Positions 26,066 to 34,905 of a DNA stretch of 64,000 bases are shown one piece after another. Source of the DNA: Hypomyces perniciosus (Eukaryota; Ascomycota; Sordariomycetes; Hypocreales; Hypocreaceae); assembly GCA_008477525.1 (NCBI GenBank), contig SPDT01000010.1, positions 1,798,001-1,862,000 on the forward strand. The letters are read 5' to 3'. How positions within the stretch are numbered: position 1 is the stretch's first letter; each line of letters opens with the position of its first letter. The notes under the pieces are model-generated. The model saw nothing but the letters and a program-made list of their open reading frames with translations. It searched no databases and had not been told where the DNA came from. Position numbers and translations under genes: made by a program.

Positions 26066-27100
26066 AATAAAATACCTGTAAAATAATCGCTAAGTATTTA
26101 TATTATTAGTGAAAAAAGTATTATTTAACGTAATTAAAACTTATATTTCTCCTTTCCCTTTATATTAAAAAGCTAAGAAATACTATATATATAAAGAGCG
26201 GATTAATTAATTAATTGCTTTAAAGTATTTTTTACTAGGGTTAATTAAAAACTATAATAAAGCTAAGGGGCTGTATACTATATTAAGCTTTATTATACTA
26301 CCTATATAAAGTATTGATCATACTTTTTTTAATATATTTTAATAGTTACTTTAAAAGTTTATAATATACTTTTTTAAAGTTTTATAATAAATATTAAAAT
26401 TATAAAAAGCTATATTCTTTTATTAAGCCTAAATTATTTTATAATGGTTTTAAAATAAATTTTATGGGAAAATTATATTTTATACTTTATATAGTTATAA
26501 ATAATTTTAATCTTTAAAAACTATTATCTATTTCTTTTACTATAAAGTTTATAGTTTGCTTTTAAAGTATTTAGTAGTTTAATATTGTTAAACCAAACTG
26601 TAAAAGTCAAGACGCCTTCGCTAAAAGCAAGGCATATTTTGCAACTTATTGGCTGTATTTCAACAAATATAAAAAGCTTTATTATTGCAATAATATATAA
26701 TTAAAATATTATTTATAGAAAATATAATAAAGATCTTTTAAAGTTTAAGATTAACCTTTATTACCTTAAGGTTAAAGATAATTTATTAAACTATAACTTT
26801 AATAAATCTTTTAGCTTATATAAAGCTTTAGTAAACTGTAAATAAATATTTAATTGCTTGAAACCTTTAAAGAGCTTGTATATAATTAATTTTAAGTTTT
26901 TATCCTTTAAAGTATTAAAAAAAGCATTTTTAATATTATATTACTTTAATTTAAAGTTAAATTTTATTATAAAAGTAATAAGTATATAGAATAAATATAC
27001 TGCTAATATAGCTATATATATACTCTTTATAATAGAGCGCTTTTATAAGTCCCTATAGACTATAAGTTAAGTTTTATAGTATTTTAAATTTTTATTTTAA
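26066..27100 (-). pseudogene. C-2 reverse transcriptase / RNase H, split by the 80-bp element
   Basis: Minus-strand Copia RT. The part around 27,000-27,060 matches C-3 at 55,130-55,200 (just before the AFLNA-type RT motif). The frame is interrupted at 26,586-26,665 by the 80-bp element and its AATAT duplications. RIP-type stops throughout. Confidence 0.65.
26586..26665 (+). mobile_element. 80-bp element, copy 2 (TSD AATAT)
   Basis: 79 of 80 bases match the copy at 6,192-6,271. AATAT flanks it exactly on both sides (26,581-26,585 and 26,666-26,670). It is unmutated within heavily RIP-mutated Copia RT, so its insertion postdates RIP of C-2. Confidence 0.9.
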
Positions 27101-30100
27101 TTAAATTTATAAGTAAAAACCTAATATACTAGCAGTAACTTTATTATTGCCTTTAAGTATAATATCTTTTACTAGGTCCTTTTTGCGCGTAAAAAGTTAA
27201 TTTGATTATATATAGTTTATATAAATTTATTTTTAAGTAAGTATTTTATAATTTTTTTTAGTCTTTTAGTAGTTTTACTAAATCCTTCTAGTAAATAATT
27301 AGTTTATTAAAAGTTATACTTTTTTAAGAAAAAGATTTATAGTCTATTACTATATTAAAAACAGTAAATACTATTTCTGCGCTTTTTAATTTATTATTTA
27401 TTAACTTTTATTTATTAAACAGTTTTTAATATAATATTAAATTAAAAAGTCTAGTAATTATGAAATATATATTTAGTTTATTATTTTTAAAAGCAGTATT
27501 TAAAGTATATATTTTAATTTTATATATTAAGAAATATTTATTAACCTTTTTTACAGGTTATTTCCTTCAAAGTTTTAAGCTTTTATAAATATTAATTACT
27601 GCTTTACTGCCTAAAGGATTATTAACTAGTATTTCCTTAAAGGTCTGCTTTTTTATTATAGAAATAGGCAAATCTTTTATATATTAGTCTACTTTTAGCT
27701 TTAGCGGATTTTCCTTTTTTATTAGGTTATATACCCTTAATATATAAAGCCGTTTTTCTATTTTATCCTTTTTATAAAGTGGGGTAGGTTATGTATAAAA
27801 GTATTATTTAAACTTCCTATTAATATATTAGTTTTATTTATAAAGATTAATTATTTTAAAGTAGCCTTTAATATTTAAAGTATAAAAGATGCCTTTAAGC
27901 ATATTAATAGTTTAACTTAAACAGTTATTAAATTAATTTTAATACTTTAAAGCTTATTTACTTTTAAAAGTAAACTTTCTATTTCTTTATTACCTAGGAA
28001 AATATCTTTTACTGTAAGAATATATATTAAAAAGAGTATAAACTTTAATTCTTTTTCTTTAATTCCTTTAAATAGTTTATTTAATTAAATTATAGTAAAT
28101 TTATCTATAATCTTTTCTTTACTATTAAAAAAGGTATTTTCATTAAACTATATATTCTTTATAATAATTACTTTTATGAAATAAAATAATTAAATGTAAT
28201 ATATATTATTTATAGTATATTTAATAAAATATTTAATTAAGCCTTTAAGTTTAATTTTAAATTCTCTTTTATTTTAGCTAGCTTTATAGTCTTTATTAAA
28301 TATATAGGCGCGGCAGCTATAGTTATAGATTTTATTTTAATTTAACTGTAAATCCATGGAAAATTCTTTTATAAAGAAAGGCGTAAAGTTACAGAACTAT
28401 TACTTTATTTTATTAATTAATAATATTATTTTAAGTGTAAGTCAAGGGCTTATATTAATAAAGTGCACTATTACTTGAATACTTTTAGGCTATAGGTTAT
28501 TTAAAAGACTAGTATAATTAACTATTTTAATTAATTTAATTATTATTTCCTAATTTATATACTTTAATACGCTATTTAGCTTATATATATAAAAAGGGAA
28601 AGATTAAGGATAATTTTTTCTTTATCTGCTTAAAGTTAATAGTATCTTAAACTGTTAATTGCAATTATAGCTTTTTTATTATTTTATTTAATATAATATA
28701 TAAAAATATTATATTGCATTTATATTGCATTTTAATTATATTTATAAAGTTAAAAAAAGTATTAAAGATAGTATTATATTTTTTATTTAATAAAGAGTAT
28801 ATATATAATTATATAGTATATTTACTTTCAAGCATTAAACGCTAGTTACTTTTATTATATCCTTATAAATAATTTTAAAGATCTTAGTAAATTCTAACAA
28901 AGGGTTTTAATGTTTATTTATTAAACAGTTTATACAAAATAACCTATAATATATACGTTAAAGCATAAAACTTACAGTTTATATATTTAATTCCCTTTAT
29001 TTATATATTCCTAGTATTTTTAACTAATGCCTTTAGCGCTTTAAAGCTAAAATGCTTAGATTATAAATATTAAAAGTATTTTAAGTTAAAGTATAGTAGT
29101 AAAGGGTTATATATTAATCTTCTTTTTGTTATTATATTAAATACTTTATTATATATATATAAAAGTAGGAAAAAGGTTATTAAGCTATTTAAGATATAGT
29201 ATTTAAATATAGGAGTATTATAAAGAGATAAAGGTTTATATTAAAAAAATAAAAGCTTATATTTATATTTTACTTTAACTATTATAGTATTTAAGTTAGC
29301 TATATTAATATAAAGTATATTATTACATTTTATTAGTTAAACGTTTATATTATAAACCTTTAAACTTAATATAATGTTAATATAAAACCTTTTTATAATA
29401 GTAATATTAGTAAACTTAATAAAGTATATAATTCTTTTAAATAAATTATAAAAAGTATTTTTAATTAAATAGTAGCTTTTTTTAAAATTAAATACTTATT
29501 TACGCCTACTTTAATATAGTTATCTTTTATATTTAAAATAAAAGAGCTAAAAATAAAGTAATTCCTGCTATTATAAGGTAAATAGTATAATAAGTGTTAA
29601 AGAGAGTATTTTATAAAAGTCTATAAAGTATTCCCTTTACGTTTAGATATATTGATATATTTATTAAATATATAGTAGGGGTTTTTTTTATTAAAAAGTC
29701 TGGGGAAATTAAGGCTATTTAAAGGTTTAAGCTAGTACTTTTTTTAATTAAAGTAGATAGGTCTGTGCCTTTTTATGTAAGCTTTTTATATAACGTAGTT
29801 TATTTATTTTTTTAAAGGTGTATGCAAATCCTATTAGTTTATTTAAAAGAAAAGTTATACTTTCCTTTTTTATTAAGCCTTTTAGTAAATATAGTTTATA
29901 CTTTACTGTATTCTATTAGCGCTTAAATATACCTTTTTAAACTATATAGATATTCTTTGCCAGCTAATAGTTTAAACCTATATTATTATTTAATATTATA
30001 CTATTAAAGCAGTTATTAAGTGTTATATATAAGCTGCAAGTATTATTTACTATATGTTTTATATTATTTAAGAAACGCTAGCTAAATTGGTTAAAAGTGA

Positions 30101-30970
30101 AGATCTCTTTTAATTTACTGCTGTTAATTAGTGTATTTATATAATATAAATAGCATAAAATAACGCTTAAAGTATAGTAAGCTTTAATAGCTTTTAAAAT
30201 ATCATTTAAAAAGATATTTTTATAGTTTTAAGAAGCTTATATTAAATAGTATATATATAGGCGCAGAAGTAATTTATATACTATACCTTTAGTTTTATAC
30301 TTTTATATATAACTTTATATAAGATTTATTAATAAAAAATATATACTTTTTCTTTAATTATCTCTTTATAAAAAGACAGGCAAATTTTAAACTTTTTAAT
30401 AATCTAGTAAATAGAGAATTAAGTTTATATATTATCTTTATTATTATTATTATCTTCATCTGCTTTTATAGTAATAGGCTATAAATTCTTAGCTTTAAAG
30501 TTAGTTAAGGTTAAATTATAAAGGTTAAAATTAATAGTCTTTTAAATCTACTTTTAAATTATAGTCTTGACCTTCCTTTTCTCTATATTTATATTAATAG
30601 CATTTTCATATTTTTAAAGCAAACTATTATAGCAGGCAGTGATTTTATTAACTTTAACTGCTTTTTTAAATTCTTTAACTGCTTTCCTTTTTATTTAAAT
30701 AAAAATAAATAATAGAGGAGTAGGGAAATAGTTATTTAGTTTTTTAAAAAGATTAAAATTAATCCTTTTCTATACTTTAGCAGTAATTGTATAGTTTATA
30801 AAAACAGTTATTTATTTAATTTACTATTCCAGTAATGCGAGTTTTATAAAAGGCAGGTCTTTTATATTATTTATTATAAAAAATAAATTCTGCAGTACAA
30901 AGGTAAAGATAAAAAAATATAACAGAAAAAATAATATTAAAAAAAGTTTCTAGCAATTTAATTAAAGTTA
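27101..30970 (-). pseudogene. C-2 gag, protease and integrase relic
   Basis: Minus-strand Copia gag-pol upstream of RT. The protease region at about 29,400-29,700 aligns with C-3 at 52,000-52,300, and the integrase C-terminal part near 28,350 with C-3 at 53,780-53,840. Distances from the LTR agree (about 1.4 kb and 2.6 kb). Gag lies at about 29.8-30.97 kb. Frames are destroyed by RIP. Confidence 0.7.
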
Positions 30971-30987
30971 TTATTTAGGCTTATAAC
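30971..30987 (-). other. Primer binding site of C-2 (half-tRNA type)
   Basis: Adjacent to the 5' LTR the minus strand reads GTTATAAGCCTAAAT. This is GTTATGAGCCCA-like after RIP and fits the anticodon arm of initiator tRNA-Met, the internal-tRNA priming known from Copia. The same site follows LTR-C3 at 50,636. Confidence 0.6.
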
Positions 30988-31128
30988 TATCATAAAGTGC
31001 GGCACAGCTATAAGGTATAGAGAGATAGGAAATAAAGCTTAATTCTATAAAAGAGAATATACCGTAATGGCCTCGCTATATATACATATAGCTAACAGAA
31101 AGAAGAAGCTGTATACAGGCGCTGTAAG
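30988..31128 (-). repeat. 5' LTR of C-2, truncated (141 of 266 bp)
   Basis: Homologous to LTR-C at 50,370-50,635 up to GGCGCTGTAAG, then cut off exactly where the miniature LTR element begins. The missing 125 bp is not found right of that element. Confidence 0.8.
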
Positions 31129-31206
31129 TGATACACATAAAAGCGTATCCTTCCCTTTCCTTCCATTATCATCACTATTCTCTCCTTTCCACCCCATTGT
31201 GTATCA
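31129..31206 (+). repeat. Left short LTR (78 bp)
   Basis: Ends are perfectly inverted (TGATACACA and TGTGTATCA). The interior is pyrimidine-rich with TTTCC repeats. Confidence 0.75.
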
Positions 31207-31376
31207 TATGGTAGCAATTTCATGATTCCGATCGTGTAACCAGCTTCCGCTGCCAGATACAGCCAAACGTAACCAACCAACCAACCAAGCTGCAACCAGA
31301 CCTATATACAATCGACTAAGCCGTCCCTTTTATTAGGCCTGAACGGCAGCTTCAATCCGGCTCGATCAGACCTGCC

Positions 31377-31830
31377 GGATAACGCGTTTTCTTTCATTCC
31401 TTCGTTCTTCGGCGTTTGATAACGCGTTTCCTTGCTTCCTTCGCGTTTGGCGTTATTTCTTTCTTCCGATTCAACCGACTTCGGAATGGGCCTATTCGAT
31501 CAGCTCGATCAGCTCAAATAACAGCTGGCCTGGCAGCTATATCAGCAAGATCTACAGCGCCGAACCTGTGGATTGTGCCGCCAGAGCTTCCCGTCACGTA
31601 ATCAACTCTTTCTTCATCTTTAATCGCGCTGCCCAGCTAGCCCGATCGAATTCAAGCCCATCAGCCGTTCAAGCCGGATCCAACGCTTCGAACAACGCCG
31701 CTTCGAACCACGCGGCTCTATTCGACCTAGCCGACTTGAACAACGCGGCCTTGAAAAACACGGCTCTGAACAACGCCGTTCCGTTCAACCTAGCCGACTC
31801 AAGCAACGCGTTCCTGGAAGCCGGCCACTA
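31377..31830. repeat. Degenerate internal repeats of the miniature element
   Basis: GATAACGCGTTTTC-like units recur at 31,377-31,430, and AACAACGC-type units recur at about 31,685-31,815 (TTGAACAACGCGGCC, CTGAACAACGCCGTT and variants). The open frames across here are Asn/Ala-rich by-products of the repeat and I do not call them genes. Confidence 0.55.
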
Positions 31831-32042
31831 AGTTATTATGATCGACAGCGCTTGGATAACCTAGCCCAATGGCAAGCCGGCTATACAAAGCGCCATATCG
31901 ATCAATATGGCTTCGAACCACCAAGCCGGCTATTGGATGAGGCCGTCAGTCATTATCTTGTTCGGGTTCATCAATGGCGTAGTGGCGGGGATAGTAGGGA
32001 TAACCCGAGGTCGGGTTAGTTTTCTTTTCTAGGGGGGGCATT

Positions 32043-32131
32043 TGATACGCATAAAAGCGTATCCTTCCCTTTCCTTTCCTTTCCTTCCCCCTTGATCCTT
32101 CATTCTCTCCCTTTCTGCCCATTGTGCATCA
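32043..32131 (+). repeat. Right short LTR (89 bp)
   Basis: Same start and end as the left copy, with a longer TTTCC pyrimidine run. ATACGC and GCGTAT near its start form a short hairpin. Confidence 0.75.
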
Positions 32132-32843
32132 CTAGTATTAATAATTAATGCTAGCGGGGCTATTTTTAGGCTTATTTATAGGATGCGAATAGGGTTGCTA
32201 GTCCTTGCCTAGTGTGCTTGATATGTTTTACTTATATAGGCATATATTAAGGCAAGATTTATTTAAGTGTTTTAAATGCAAGTATACAATAAATATTTAA
32301 ATATTTTAGAAATTTATTAATAGATAGGAAATATTTATCCTATATAAATATAAATAAATATTATATAGCTTTATATTAATCTATAAACTATTAAATAGTT
32401 ATTATAGTTAAATAAAGGTGACTATTTTCCTGTAAAATTTGAAGTCCTTTTATTATAATTAAAAAATGCATAAAGTCTTTGGAACTAGTGTTAGGCGACT
32501 GTAAAGCTATATTAGCCCCCCTTTTCTCACCTAATCTATTTATGGGATCATGGATACTTGATACTCGCGTATATGGAGTAAAGAATTGGGCCTACGGAGT
32601 ATATAAGAAAGATATTGCTCCGAGTGCCCGTGCCGTATAAAGGTGGAGACCTCCGGCAGACAGGTACTAGTATGTACTACTAGTACTGCTACTACTATAG
32701 TGGGAGGGGAATGTGACTGTATACAAGGTGACAGGAGACCCTGTGGGTCTCCTGACCTATATCCTACTAATTACCCTTTTTGGATATACTAAAGATTTTC
32801 ACCTAACAGGTAGTCTGTAAGACCTGATTGGCTAGACTTTTTT
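32132..32843. other. Intergenic spacer with strong hairpin
   Basis: No gene seen. Moderately AT-rich up to 32,480, then GC-balanced. It contains a perfect 10-bp inverted repeat with 3-nt loop (CAGGAGACCC 32,732-32,741, GGGTCTCCTG 32,745-32,754). A purine run on the minus strand near 32,515-32,524 resembles a polypurine tract, but no LTR could be defined next to it. Confidence 0.5.
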
Positions 32844-33062
32844 TTAAGTGGAGTATGGGTTCTGATCGCCGAGCATGCGGCCGCCGAGCTCAGCCGCCAG
32901 CTTAACCACCTCGTTCTCCACGGCCGACCTGCCGGGCTTTACGGTCTGTACGCGGTACCGGATGTTCTTCTTAACCGTCGACGCCCGGATAATGTCTGCC
33001 TCCTCGGCGATCATCAGCTTGCGGAACCAGCCTTCCAGCGTCACGGTATACGGAGTGCTTGA
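32844..33062 (-). pseudogene. RecQ-type helicase fragment (possible telomere-linked helicase)
   Basis: A GC-rich minus-strand frame of about 72 codons is open without an obvious own start. It reads TLEGWFRKLMIAEEADIIRA, then STVKKNIRYRVQTV and ENEVVKLAAELGGRMLGDQ, and stops. The pattern 'R-A-S-T-..-N-I-R-Y-..-V' followed by a helix leading to the second helicase lobe resembles RecQ-like helicases, including telomere-linked copies in fungi. Only this linker between the two helicase lobes is present; DEAH box and C-lobe motifs are missing. No RIP damage. The family call is from memory of the motif and not certain; it could be another ATPase. Confidence 0.4.
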
Positions 33063-33275
33063 AGCACTAGATTAAGAATGGGCTTCTGGGCCAGCCGTTC
33101 ATGACTCCGGAAGCAATTGGTGTTGGGTTGGATGCAAGAGACATAACAAGTGCTGTCGGAGGAAGTTAGGACCTAGCCGTTCTTATTGGAACTATTGCAT
33201 GAGCTTGTGAACTGGCTAGTAGCTAATTAATCCCTGAATCAATAATTAATCCTTGAATCCGAGACCAGATTCACT

Positions 33276-33311
33276 AATTAATCTGAATCCAGCTTCCGAT
33301 TCAGATTAATT
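33276..33311. terminator. 14-bp perfect inverted repeat
   Basis: Arms AATTAATCTGAATC and GATTCAGATTAATT with an 8-nt loop (CAGCTTCC). It could be a transcript end signal, a cruciform or a remnant of a miniature inverted-repeat transposon. It lies about 410 bp beyond the stop of the secreted-protein gene. Confidence 0.4.
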
Positions 33312-33429
33312 GATTAATTACATGTCTGTATATATATTACTCTCCTTAATATCACCCGAAATCCTGACAGATATGAACCGCTTCATTGATCACACAATAG
33401 CAGTTTGAGAGCACATAGATAACTAACGG

Positions 33430-33700
33430 ATTGACTGGAAAACTCTTGTCGTTGCCCAACTAAGTGGGCAACATGGCTGCTTAAATACATGAAAACTAGC
33501 TATCAGAACAGAGTCTGTAGCCACACATGAGTGTGGTCCCTTGTCCCATTGTGACCACAGTTGAATGTGGTCTCTTGACCCATAGTTCCGGATCCTTCAG
33601 ATGTTGTTTGATGGATCCAGTTGTCCTTGATGACGAATTCGGTTGTGCTGAATCCGTGATAACCAGGTTGGAATAACGACTAGAAAGAGAGGTGTGGTAG
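33430..33700. repeat. Cluster of small hairpins and short direct repeats
   Basis: Successive small palindromes: GTTGCCCA/TGGGCAAC, CCACAC/GTGTGG, CCACA/TGTGG. There are imperfect direct repeats of a ~33-bp unit (GTGTGGTCCCTTGTCCCAT and ATGTGGTCTCTTGACCCAT). They lie just downstream of the secreted-protein gene. Role unknown. Confidence 0.5.
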
Positions 33701-33722
33701 TTGACGAATCCGGTAGTGACGT

Positions 33723-34104
33723 CTAGTTCCAGCAGTAAGCACCAGGGGCACCGTTCTGGCGGCAGTATGCATCAAATTCGCCGCTATCAATGCAGCCCAA
33801 CGAGCTCGAGCACTACTTTCAAGTTAGTTAACGGTCACTCCCGGCAGAGTCTATATACATGCCTGATGGTGCTGGTCGCCGTGGTACTGCTTGTTCGCGG
33901 CGCAAAACTCGCTTTCACCGTCAAACTGTTGACCGCAGGCCTGTTCCGTGAGACCATTCCACTGAGGACCTGTGCCAGAGGGATCCTGGCACTTGCAGTT
34001 ACGGCCGGCGAGGACGCTAGATCTATTAGTCTATCTGGATCTCGAGGTTTGAGAAAGTCACAGTACCTTGCAATAAGAGTGAAAAGTACAATGTAGACCT
34101 TCAT
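33723..34104 (-). CDS. Small secreted cysteine-rich protein, 93 aa, three exons
   Basis: Exons on the minus strand: 34,104-34,067, 34,016-33,863 and 33,812-33,723. Intron 1 is 50 bp (GTACTG...CTAG, branch-like GACTAAT). Intron 2 is also 50 bp, with a GC donor (CAG|GCATGT), branch-like TAACTAAC and acceptor GTAG. The product starts MKVYIVLFTLIASVLA, a clear signal peptide, and the mature part of about 77 residues has eight cysteines (20, 22, 40, 51, 65, 71, 81, 91), ending GAYCWN. This is the layout of fungal small secreted proteins; such proteins often act outside the cell, but no specific function can be claimed. The even cysteine count and in-frame join support the GC-AG intron; the GT one base further would break the frame. 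No RIP damage. Without splicing both strands show only misleading frames. Confidence 0.7.
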
Positions 34105-34733
34105 AGTGAATAGAAGTTCTAAATGGGATATTTGTGCAAATAGAGAATGATCAATTATGCTAATGAAATGGGAGGTGCTAATAAGGTGAGGGTCAAAAGT
34201 CTTTAGTCCGTGGGAAAGCTACTCTTTAAATACTTGAAATTCCTTTAATGCCATGGAAGGAAGAAAAAAGAAAAGGGGAGATATGGCAGTAGCCCTTCCT
34301 ATGGCCAAGGCGAGGTCCAGGGCTAGGTTAGTCTAACAATCGGCGTTGCCAAAGTCTGATGGGTCCGCGGGTGCCAGAGAAGCCCATTTTGCGGTCAGAG
34401 TTCCTCGGGTTGTAACACGCCAACCTGGTCAGTGTTTAGTCGAACCGACGATAACACGAGTTGGACAGAGGCAGTCAGCCCACATGTTTAACCTAAAGAG
34501 GATATATTCGTAGAGTGGGTTTGATAGAACCCCCTAATTGACTATGTGATATTTTTCTATTATACTGCATAATGTATTCCTATTACTGAGTATGCTGTGA
34601 AACCATGAGTCACTCTCCATTTAATCTAGTCTGGGATAGAGAAGCCAGCAAGATTATAAACCATTCTCACATGGAATTACCAGCTGCAACATAACGACAT
34701 CCCGCCCAAATAGAACTCGAGAGGTTTTGTTCT
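34105..34733. promoter_or_regulatory. Upstream region of the secreted-protein gene
   Basis: GC-balanced, no coding frame recognised. On the minus strand an AT element TATTTAAAGAG lies about 120 bp before the start codon and could serve as TATA box. Beyond about 34,300 nothing recognisable. Confidence 0.35.
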
Positions 34734-34905
34734 CTTGGCCTCTATTACGACACCGAGCCCGCTATCCTATGCACCCATTGCGGGTCTGCAATGAAGACAG
34801 ACGCTGATCGCGTTTTGCGGTATATTGGCGAGAAACAGAGGCTGACATGAAATGCGCGATGGGGACTCAATTAGCTCATGCAGTCATTAAACCTGCCTAA
34901 CCCAG
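34734..34905 (+). pseudogene. OrsD-type (DUF3505-like) zinc-finger fragment
   Basis: The plus-strand frame reads LGLYYDTEPAILCTHCGSAM, then a helix, RYIGEKQRLT, a TGA, NARWGLN, a TAG and LMQSLNLPNP. This follows the pattern of the OrsD/DUF3505 domain (hydrophobic strand, C-x2-C, then H-L-x3-H, then GL...SL.L). Both expected histidines are lost (RYIGEKQ; a CAT-to-TAT change explains the first). Two stops and no flanking protein mark it as a decayed fragment. In the family this domain occurs in repeat-like proteins of unknown function. Confidence 0.5.

Larger units (their letters stand above)
4792..31128 (-). mobile_element. Copia element C-2, nearly complete, heavily nested
   Basis: This is a Ty1/Copia element on the minus strand: 3' LTR 4,792-5,057, 5' LTR remnant 30,988-31,128 with an adjacent half-tRNA primer site. 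Its own DNA survives in five pieces: 5,058-5,517, 11,263-11,833, 24,951-25,482, 26,066-26,585 and 26,671-30,987. The gaps are filled by later insertions (E-1, E-2 with D, a solo LTR-A, and an 80-bp element), most with matching target duplications. Order on the minus strand is gag, protease, integrase, RT/RNase H, then about 1 kb after pol. Alignment with C-3 (50,370 onwards) supports the assignment; protease and integrase blocks lie at equal distances from the LTR in both copies. Frames are ruined by RIP. Confidence 0.8.
31129..32131 (+). mobile_element. Miniature LTR element (TRIM-like, ~1.0 kb)
   Basis: Two direct repeats of 78 bp (31,129-31,206) and 89 bp (32,043-32,131) start TGATAC and end ATCA. 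After the left one the sequence reads TGGTAGCAATTTC (31,209-31,221), a possible primer site for a tRNA ending in GCTACCA. Before the right one stands a purine run AGGGGGGGCA (32,031-32,040). The 836-bp middle has no transposase, RT or gag. It is GC-balanced and free of RIP. The set LTR, primer site, purine tract, LTR without coding capacity fits terminal-repeat retrotransposons in miniature. No 5-bp duplication is seen (GTAAG left, CTAGT right), so the outer junctions may be rearranged. Confidence 0.7.

Noticed and set aside
31416..31831. Overlapping Asn/Ala-rich and Ser-rich frames in the miniature LTR element, and a reverse frame at 31,092-31,295
   Set aside because: They are products of internal short repeats or cross the LTR border; no motif and no plausible product.
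32505..32530. Polypurine-tract-like run on the minus strand
   Set aside because: No LTR with TG...CA ends could be defined next to it and no second copy exists in the window.
33701..34096. 131-codon plus-strand frame opposite the secreted-protein gene
   Set aside because: The minus-strand spliced model explains the conservation of frame, with signal peptide, cysteines and intron signals; the plus-strand product has none.
33835..34104. Unspliced 89-codon minus-strand frame from the same ATG
   Set aside because: It reads through intron 1 and loses the cysteine frame. The spliced reading is far more protein-like.
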